A stretch of 5,194 nucleotides of DNA from Desulfuromonadales bacterium (lineage in GTDB: Bacteria > Desulfobacterota > Desulfuromonadia > Desulfuromonadales > BM103), in NCBI GenBank assembly GCA_030640215.1, contig DAOWJU010000285.1, positions 1 through 5,194 on the forward strand, written 5' to 3'. The notes under the pieces were generated by a model. That model searched no databases. It saw only the letters and a program-made list of their open reading frames with translations, and was not told where the DNA came from. The position numbers and the translations under genes are program-made. Positions 1 through 4,061 of the stretch are shown one piece after another; within the stretch, counting starts at the first letter, position 1, and every line of letters begins with the position of its first letter.

Positions 1-581
1 AGGCGGATCAGGTAACGGTAGTCGCGATCCAGCTCTTCGCGGGTTTGATCCAGGGCAGCTGTGCGAACGATGTAGCCGACGCCTTCAGCCAAGTCGAGGG
101 AGGCCATGGCTTTTTTCAGCTCTTTGCGCTGTGCATCGCTTTCGGCTTTGCGGGAGACGCCCCTGGTTGTGCTACCAGGCATGAGTACCATGTAGCGACC
201 AGCCAGGGAGAGGTAGGTGGTCAGGGCAGCGCCCTTGGTGCCACGTTCTTCCTTGGTGATTTGTACCAGGATCTCCTGACCGCGGTGCAAGAGGTCGTTG
301 ATGCGTGGCCGGCGGCCATCCTCTGCAGGCTTGTAGTCTGGTTTGACTGTGGTGTAATTGATTTCGTCGATTTGCAGAAAGCCCATACGTTCAGCCCCAT
401 AATCAACGAAAGCGGCCTGCAGGCCGGTTTCAACCCGGACCACAACCGCCTTATAGATATTCCCCTTGGAGGGCTCACGACCGGCAACCTCGATATCAAG
501 ATCAGTGAGGATACCATCTTCTACGATAGCCACCCGGTTTTCTTCGGGATGGGTGGCGTTAACCATCATTTTTTTAGACAT
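1..581 (-). CDS. rne: Ribonuclease E/G, N-terminal part (runs off left edge)
   Basis: This is the first 193 codons of an RNase E/G family endoribonuclease, which cleaves single-stranded, often AU-rich RNA during mRNA decay and rRNA/tRNA maturation. The frame opens with MSKKMMVNATHPEENRVAIV, very close to the start of E. coli RNase E. An S1 RNA-binding domain spans about residues 38-125 (GNIYK at 40-44, AAFVDYG at 56-62, GFL at 67-69, EERGTKGAAL at 111-120). F58, F68 and K116 align with the E. coli S1 residues F57, F67 and K112. The 5'-monophosphate sensor follows: IVRTA at 171-175, with R173 and T174 matching R169 and T170. The catalytic DNase I-like domain and its metal-binding aspartates lie outside the window. 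The ATG at 579-581 is preceded by GGGAAG at a 6-nt spacing. The N-terminus resembles RNase E more than RNase G, but homologues in this group are often named rng, and the length and tail are unseen. The family call is firm; the E versus G choice is not. Confidence 0.93.
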   Translation of the reverse strand, partial: MSKKMMVNATHPEENRVAIVEDGILTDLDIEVAGREPSKGNIYKAVVVRVETGLQAAFVDYGAERMGFLQIDEINYTTVKPDYKPAEDGRRPRINDLLHRGQEILVQITKEERGTKGAALTTYLSLAGRYMVLMPGSTTRGVSRKAESDAQRKELKKAMASLDLAEGVGYIVRTAALDQTREELDRDYRYLIR

Positions 582-587
582 AAAAAT

Positions 588-593
588 CTTCCC
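588..593 (-). promoter_or_regulatory. Shine-Dalgarno of the RNase E/G gene
   Basis: GGGAAG on the minus strand lies 6 nt before the ATG at 581. It selects this ATG over the two in-frame ATGs at codons 5 and 6. Confidence 0.65.
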
Positions 594-713
594 GGTTGCC
601 GCGCACGACAACCTTAATCTGTTAGGGGCACAAACCCTGCCTCAAGATTGTTGGCTCAACCGGAACTGGGAGCTCGCTCAAGAACAGGATAAATACCGAA
701 ACTGTGTATCTGG

Positions 714-731
714 AGGATTGTTGCCAATCCT
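714..731 (-). promoter_or_regulatory. Hairpin with GCAA (GNRA) tetraloop in the RNase leader
   Basis: In the minus-strand transcript AGGATTG, GCAA, CAATCCT form a perfect 7-bp stem closed by a GNRA-class tetraloop. The mirror transcript would have a UUGC loop, which is not a favoured tetraloop, so the structure makes best sense in the RNase mRNA. It would lie about 130 nt upstream of the start codon. It could be an RNase landing or stability element. Confidence 0.45.
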
Positions 732-739
732 TAAGATCG

Positions 740-761
740 AAAAAAACCTTTTAAAAAAGGT
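740..761 (-). terminator. AU-rich hairpin with U-tract in the leader (attenuator-like)
   Basis: On the minus strand ACCTTTT, TT, AAAAGGT (761 to 746) is a perfect inverted repeat, realistically a 6-bp stem with a 4-nt loop. It is followed directly by six T residues (745 to 740). The layout is that of a small intrinsic terminator about 40 nt after the proposed start site. The stem has only two G-C pairs, so it would be weak and at most a partial attenuator. Confidence 0.3.
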
Positions 762-805
762 AGATACGGCCGAACTATAACAAAAATTTTAAAAATTGCA
801 CGGAA

Positions 806-834
806 ATAATGCGGGTAAGGCATTAAAGAGTCAA
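806..834 (-). promoter_or_regulatory. Candidate sigma70 promoter for the RNase E/G gene
   Basis: On the minus strand the -35 TTGACT (834 to 829, 5 of 6) and the -10 CATTAT (811 to 806, 4 of 6) are separated by exactly 17 bp, predicting a start near 799. A second, weaker candidate lies just downstream: GTGCAA at 801 to 796 with an extended -10 TGTTATAGT ending at 774. Either would give a leader of about 185-220 nt. Confidence 0.45.
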
Positions 835-836
835 AC

Positions 837-894
837 ACCCCCCTGCTCGTTGTACTCGCTTCCCCCCTGTAAAACAGGGGGGATTGAGGGGGGT
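837..894. repeat. Nested C6/G6 palindrome, possible dispersed REP/MITE-like element
   Basis: The inner hairpin is a perfect 10-bp inverted repeat, tcccccctgt at 861-870 and acagggggga at 874-883, with a 3-nt loop. The outer arms are also perfect: acccccct at 837-844 and aggggggt at 887-894. A 16-nt spacer separates the arms on the left and a 3-nt spacer (ttg) on the right. The element begins 4 bp beyond the TAG stop of the DRTGG-like gene and ends 3 bp before the -35 box of the RNase promoter. It could end transcription of the upstream gene, but no strong T-tract follows the inner stem in either direction, so it is not a canonical intrinsic terminator. From memory, similar C6/G6 elements occur in many copies in Geobacter-like genomes; this single window cannot show copy number. 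Confidence 0.55.
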
Positions 895-898
895 AACT

Positions 899-1993
899 CT
901 AGTCTAGTTGGCTGTCGATCAGGTCAAAGTCGAGCTCCTGCTCGGCGAGCTTCTTGACCAGGTTGATCTTCTCCAGGTCATCTGCCGTAATCTTGGCCAC
1001 ATCTCGTGTCACTGTTTTGAACACGGATGATGTGAGTTGTTTTGTCCTCATGAACGGTAGCTCGCTGTCGTCGAGGACCTGCTTGGTCAGCTTGGCCACC
1101 GGGTTGGCTCCGGAGATCAGAACCCCGGTGAGCTTTTCTCGATATTCCGGAATGTGGTAGAGCGTGGCGAGCATGACCAGCAGTTCATTGCGGCTACTGT
1201 TGACCAGCAGCAAGGTTGAGTCTTTGAGAATTTCGACAACCTTTTCCGTTGATGCTGCTGCCAGCTGAATTTGCCTGATGATCTGCATCGCTTGATCACG
1301 AGTTGCCCGCAGTGGCAGTTTGAAAAGTTTGGCGACATGCTGCAGGGTGGGGCCAGCGAGGATTGGTGAATAGTTGAAGCCGCCCTGCACGATGAAGTCC
1401 TGATCGGCAAATGCCTTGGTCATATATTTGAGAGTCTGGGCGCGTTTTTCAGCAATCAGCTTGTTCGGCATGACAATGCGTACTTTGGCCCCTTCCATCT
1501 TGTACAGAGCCAGATTCATACTCACGTCGTCGATTACATGGCCGATACCGCCACCACTGATCAACAAGACCGGCGCGTCAAGCAGTTTCGCCACCCGGGC
1601 GTTGCTTAAACCGAGCACCGAACCGACGCCGCTGTGCCCTGCACCTTCTATAATCAGGAAGTCGCAGCGTTCTTCAAGTTCTTTGCACGCTTCGACCAAC
1701 TGTTGCTCAAGCTGGTCTTTGGTCACAACACCATCGAGAACCTTGCGTGTGTCTCCCGGTTGCACCACCACTGGCGACATCAGTTGGATATCATCTTCAA
1801 GCTCGAAGACTTTGGCGACCAGCGCAGCATCCTTATCGACCCAGATGTCATTGTAACGTGAGGGCTTTGGCCCGACCGGTTTGATAAAGCCAACCCGGTT
1901 GTATTTTTGACGTGCCAGGTGCAGCAGTGAAAGACTGGTGGTAGTTTTACCGCAGTCCTGACCAGTTGCAGCAATAAAGACTTTACGTGCCAT
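899..1993 (-). CDS. Stand-alone BioD-like P-loop / DRTGG-domain protein (phosphotransacetylase N-terminal-like)
   Basis: This complete 364-aa cytoplasmic protein has two recognisable parts. Residues 1 to about 210 form a dethiobiotin-synthetase-like P-loop domain (AAA_26 type): Walker A TGQDCGKTTTS at 10-20 with K16 and T17, FIKPVGPK at 36-43 with K38 where BioD has a substrate-binding lysine, an acidic DKDA at 53-56, and IIEGAGH at 114-120. Residues from about 212 to 330 resemble the DRTGG domain: AGPTLQHVAKL at 213-223, then STLLLVNSSRNELLVML at 259-275 and LTGVLISGANP at 288-298. The DRTGG signature itself is not kept, NSSRN standing in its place. This architecture matches the first two domains of long phosphotransacetylases, but the acetyltransferase domain is absent, so I expect no Pta activity. 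A regulatory or nucleotide-sensing role is possible; the substrate is unknown. It is unlikely to be the true bioD, because no biotin genes adjoin and the extra domain is wrong for it. The ATG at 1993 is set by AGGAG six nt upstream. Confidence 0.85.
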   Translation of the reverse strand: MARKVFIAATGQDCGKTTTSLSLLHLARQKYNRVGFIKPVGPKPSRYNDIWVDKDAALVAKVFELEDDIQLMSPVVVQPGDTRKVLDGVVTKDQLEQQLVEACKELEERCDFLIIEGAGHSGVGSVLGLSNARVAKLLDAPVLLISGGGIGHVIDDVSMNLALYKMEGAKVRIVMPNKLIAEKRAQTLKYMTKAFADQDFIVQGGFNYSPILAGPTLQHVAKLFKLPLRATRDQAMQIIRQIQLAAASTEKVVEILKDSTLLLVNSSRNELLVMLATLYHIPEYREKLTGVLISGANPVAKLTKQVLDDSELPFMRTKQLTSSVFKTVTRDVAKITADDLEKINLVKKLAEQELDFDLIDSQLD

Positions 1994-1999
1994 TTTTAA

Positions 2000-2004
2000 C
2001 TCCT
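2000..2004 (-). promoter_or_regulatory. Shine-Dalgarno of the BioD-like/DRTGG gene
   Basis: AGGAG on the minus strand lies 6 nt before the ATG at 1993. It is strong, in contrast to the divergent ABC-F gene, which has none. Confidence 0.75.
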
Positions 2005-2037
2005 GAGAAAAGCAACTCTAAGGGATGTTGGCGTCTT

Positions 2038-2069
2038 CTTATACTGCGAATCTTTAAGGCTCCTGTCAA
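2038..2069 (-). promoter_or_regulatory. Candidate promoter for the BioD-like/DRTGG gene
   Basis: On the minus strand a perfect -35 TTGACA (2069 to 2064) is followed by TATAAG (2043 to 2038, 5 of 6 to the -10 consensus). The 20-bp spacer is longer than the optimal 17. The start would be near 2031, giving a leader of about 38 nt containing the AGGAG. The long spacer may mean a weak or activator-assisted promoter, or that another -10 is used. Confidence 0.4.
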
Positions 2070-2083
2070 TCCTGAAGATGACA
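2064..2083. promoter_or_regulatory. Inverted repeat TGTCA-N10-TGACA in the divergent promoter region
   Basis: TGTCA at 2064-2068 and TGACA at 2079-2083 are perfect inverted half-sites, 15 bp centre to centre. The left half overlaps the -35 box of the leftward promoter and the right half ends just before the rightward promoter. The placement suits a dimeric regulator acting on both genes, but 5-bp arms arise easily by chance and the inner bases do not continue the symmetry. Confidence 0.2.
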
Positions 2084-2084
2084 A

Positions 2085-2113
2085 TTCTCGCAGTCGCACA
2101 TCTGTGTTATAAC
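2085..2113 (+). promoter_or_regulatory. Extended -10 promoter of the ABC-F gene, very close to the ATG
   Basis: TGTTATAAC (2105-2113) fits an extended -10 (TGnTATAAT, 5 of 6 in the hexamer). A weak -35 (TTCTCG, 2085-2090) lies 17 bp upstream, as expected when the extended motif carries recognition. A start 6-8 bp downstream falls at 2119-2121, at or one to two bases before the ATG at 2121. The transcript would then be leaderless or nearly so. Confidence 0.45.
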
Positions 2114-2120
2114 AAGCGCC

Positions 2121-4061
2121 ATGTTACAGCTTAAAGATGTTATCAAACAGTTTGCCGACCAAGTCATCCTGCGTCATGTGGATTGGCATGTTCGCCCCAC
2201 CGACCGCATCGGTCTTTGTGGCGAGAATGGTGCAGGCAAGACTACTCTGTTGCGGCTACTGGCCGGGCTGTCGGAAGTTGATGCCGGCACAGTCCAGATT
2301 GCTCGTGGAACTACAATTGGTTATCTGCCGCAAGAGGGCCTGGATCACTGCGGCAAAAACCTTTTTACCGAGGTGCGCTCGGCCCTTGCGGAACTTCTCT
2401 CTGTCGAAGCTGAATTGCAGGTGCTGGAAGAGAAGATCAGCCGCGCAGCAGAGCAGGCTGATCTTGATCGATATTCAGAGCTGCAAGAGTTTTTCCGGCA
2501 GCGTGGCGGCTATACGATTGAAGCGGAGATCGGCCGGGTTCTGAAAGGTCTGGGCTTTGCGGAAGAGGACTGGCATAAGCCGTGTGAACACTTTTCCGGT
2601 GGCTGGCAGATGCGCATCGCCCTGGCCAAGCTCTTGCTGCAAAAGCCCAATCTGCTGCTTCTTGACGAACCGACCAACCACCTCGACCTGCCCGCCCGTG
2701 ACTGGCTGGAAACATACCTGTCTGCCTATCCTCACGCTGTGATACTGGTCTCTCATGATCGTTTCTTCCTTGACCAGGTGGTGACACGGATTGTCGAAGT
2801 CTGGCATGGCAAGCTGACCGATTATCCCGGCAACTATTCCCGTTATCTGACTGCCCGGGATGAACGGGTTGCTGCTTTGCGGGAAACCAAGCGACGCCAG
2901 GACGAAGAGGTCGCGCGCCTCGAATCCTTCATCAATAAATTTCGCTACAACGCCAACAAGGCCGCCCTGGTGCAGAGCCGGGTCAAACAGCTGGCAAAGA
3001 TCGAACGCATTGAGCTGCCGCCAGAGCGGAAGAAAATCGGTTTCTCCTTCCCCCCACCACCAAAAGGTGGCCGTATGTCTGTCAGCCTGACCGGGGTTTC
3101 GCATGGTTACGATGACCTGTCAGTTTTAGAAGATGTCGAACTTGCTGTCGAGCGCGGCGAGCGGGTCGCTCTGGTTGGTGCCAACGGCGCCGGTAAATCG
3201 ACCATGATGCGTCTGTTGGCCGGGGTGGAGGCTCCTCTCAAGGGTGAGCGTGAAGAAGGGCACAATCTGGATATGGCTTATTTTGCCCAGGACCAGGCCC
3301 GCACCCTTGATTCAAGCCTGACCGCTCTCGAACAGATCACCCGGGCGGCGCCCTTTGACATGGTGCCGAAAGTCCGCAACCTGCTCGGTGCTTTCCTCTT
3401 TCATGGCGACGATGTGCACAAGAGGGTTGCTGTCCTCTCCGGTGGTGAGCGCAACCGTCTGGCCCTGGCGATTCTGCTCCTCAGGCCCGCCAACCTGTTA
3501 CTGCTCGATGAGCCAACCAATCATCTTGACCTGGCGTCCAAAGAAGTCCTGCTGCAAGCCTTGAAAGGTTATCAGGGTACCCTGGTCTTTGTTTCCCATG
3601 ATCGTTACTTTGTCGATGCCCTGGCCAGTCGGGTGATTGAGGTTGCCGGACACCGGGCGACTTCTTACCTGGGCAATTACGGTGAATTCCTGCGGGCTAA
3701 AGGCGGCGAGGGCGATGCCAGTCACTCTGCGTTGCGGGTTGAACAGACAAGCTCGAAAGAGGTCTCTTTGCCGGCGCAGGACAAAGCCTCCCGGGTGGTC
3801 TCTCACGCGGAGCGTAAGGCCGCGCGACGTGAGGAGCAGAAACGGCAAAAGCAAGTGGTGGAAGTTGAAAACCGGATTGAGGCTCTCGAACAGGAGTTGA
3901 GTGAACTGACCGTTGAGATGCAGGATCCGTCCATGGCTATTGATCACGCCCGTCTTGGTCCTTTGATTGACAAACATACCAAATTACAATCGGAGCTGGA
4001 TGATTGCCTGCAACGTTGGGAAGCCCTGCAGGAGTTGCTGACAGCCAATGGTGCCTTGTGA
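2121..4061 (+). CDS. ABC-F family ATPase, YheS/YdiF-like (translation-associated)
   Basis: This complete 646-aa protein has two ABC cassettes in tandem and no membrane segments, the mark of the ABC-F family. These proteins act on the ribosome (E-site binding, relief of stalled states) rather than transporting. Cassette 1: Walker A GENGAGKTT at 34-42, signature FSGGWQMR at 158-165, Walker B LLLLDEPTNHLDL at 178-190 with catalytic E183, and SHDR at 211-214. The basic inter-domain linker, the part that contacts P-site tRNA, spans about 240-310. Cassette 2: Walker A GANGAGKST at 353-361, signature LSGGERNR at 439-446, LLDEPTNHLD at 461-470 with E464, and SHDR at 492-495. A charged C-terminal extension, about 563-643, is predicted coiled coil. 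All ATPase residues are intact, and the length is close to E. coli YheS (637). The subgroup is inferred from the cassette-1 signature and linker; resistance-type or Uup-type assignment is less likely. The ATG at 2121 is the only start codon after the in-frame TGA at 2079, and homology begins at residue 2. No Shine-Dalgarno precedes it. Its stop overlaps the next gene. Confidence 0.93.
   Translation: MLQLKDVIKQFADQVILRHVDWHVRPTDRIGLCGENGAGKTTLLRLLAGLSEVDAGTVQIARGTTIGYLPQEGLDHCGKNLFTEVRSALAELLSVEAELQVLEEKISRAAEQADLDRYSELQEFFRQRGGYTIEAEIGRVLKGLGFAEEDWHKPCEHFSGGWQMRIALAKLLLQKPNLLLLDEPTNHLDLPARDWLETYLSAYPHAVILVSHDRFFLDQVVTRIVEVWHGKLTDYPGNYSRYLTARDERVAALRETKRRQDEEVARLESFINKFRYNANKAALVQSRVKQLAKIERIELPPERKKIGFSFPPPPKGGRMSVSLTGVSHGYDDLSVLEDVELAVERGERVALVGANGAGKSTMMRLLAGVEAPLKGEREEGHNLDMAYFAQDQARTLDSSLTALEQITRAAPFDMVPKVRNLLGAFLFHGDDVHKRVAVLSGGERNRLALAILLLRPANLLLLDEPTNHLDLASKEVLLQALKGYQGTLVFVSHDRYFVDALASRVIEVAGHRATSYLGNYGEFLRAKGGEGDASHSALRVEQTSSKEVSLPAQDKASRVVSHAERKAARREEQKRQKQVVEVENRIEALEQELSELTVEMQDPSMAIDHARLGPLIDKHTKLQSELDDCLQRWEALQELLTANGAL

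Larger units (their letters stand above)
582..799 (-). promoter_or_regulatory. Long structured 5' leader of the RNase E/G gene
   Basis: No gene is visible between 582 and 898. If transcription starts from the promoter at 806-834, the RNase mRNA has a leader of roughly 215 nt. It holds two perfect hairpins, listed separately (746-761 and 714-731). An 8-nt direct repeat, gattgttg on the plus strand, occurs at 646-653 and 716-723, so the second copy overlaps the loop side of the 714-731 hairpin. Known background: E. coli rne has a long 5' UTR through which RNase E controls its own mRNA stability. That this leader does the same is inference from its length and structure only. Open frames on the plus strand through this stretch have no codon or motif support. 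Confidence 0.4.

Noticed and set aside
45..617. Plus-strand open frame of 190 codons
   Set aside because: It lies opposite the RNase E/G gene, whose minus-strand frame matches the family residue by residue over the whole length. The plus frame shows no domain or ribosome-binding site.
466..780. Plus-strand open frame of 104 codons spanning the RNase start and leader
   Set aside because: Half of it overlaps the RNase coding region in antisense and the rest is AT-rich leader with hairpins. There is no recognisable protein motif and no plausible Shine-Dalgarno.
861..883. Canonical Rho-independent terminator for the DRTGG-like gene
   Set aside because: The stem is strong, but neither side has a run of T after it (AAGCGAG in the leftward direction). 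It is kept as a palindromic element with a possible termination role only.
1416..1856. Plus-strand open frame of 146 codons
   Set aside because: Antisense to the BioD-like/DRTGG gene. Its Ser/Thr-rich low-complexity translation is typical of a shadow frame.
899..1993. Annotation as biotin-pathway dethiobiotin synthetase (bioD)
   Set aside because: The P-loop, KPV and EGAG motifs are shared by the superfamily, but the protein is much longer than BioD (about 225 residues), has a DRTGG-like second domain and no biotin genes nearby.
2475..3104. Minus-strand open frame of 209 codons
   Set aside because: Antisense to the ABC-F gene, where both ABC cassettes read through without a break. No independent motif is seen.
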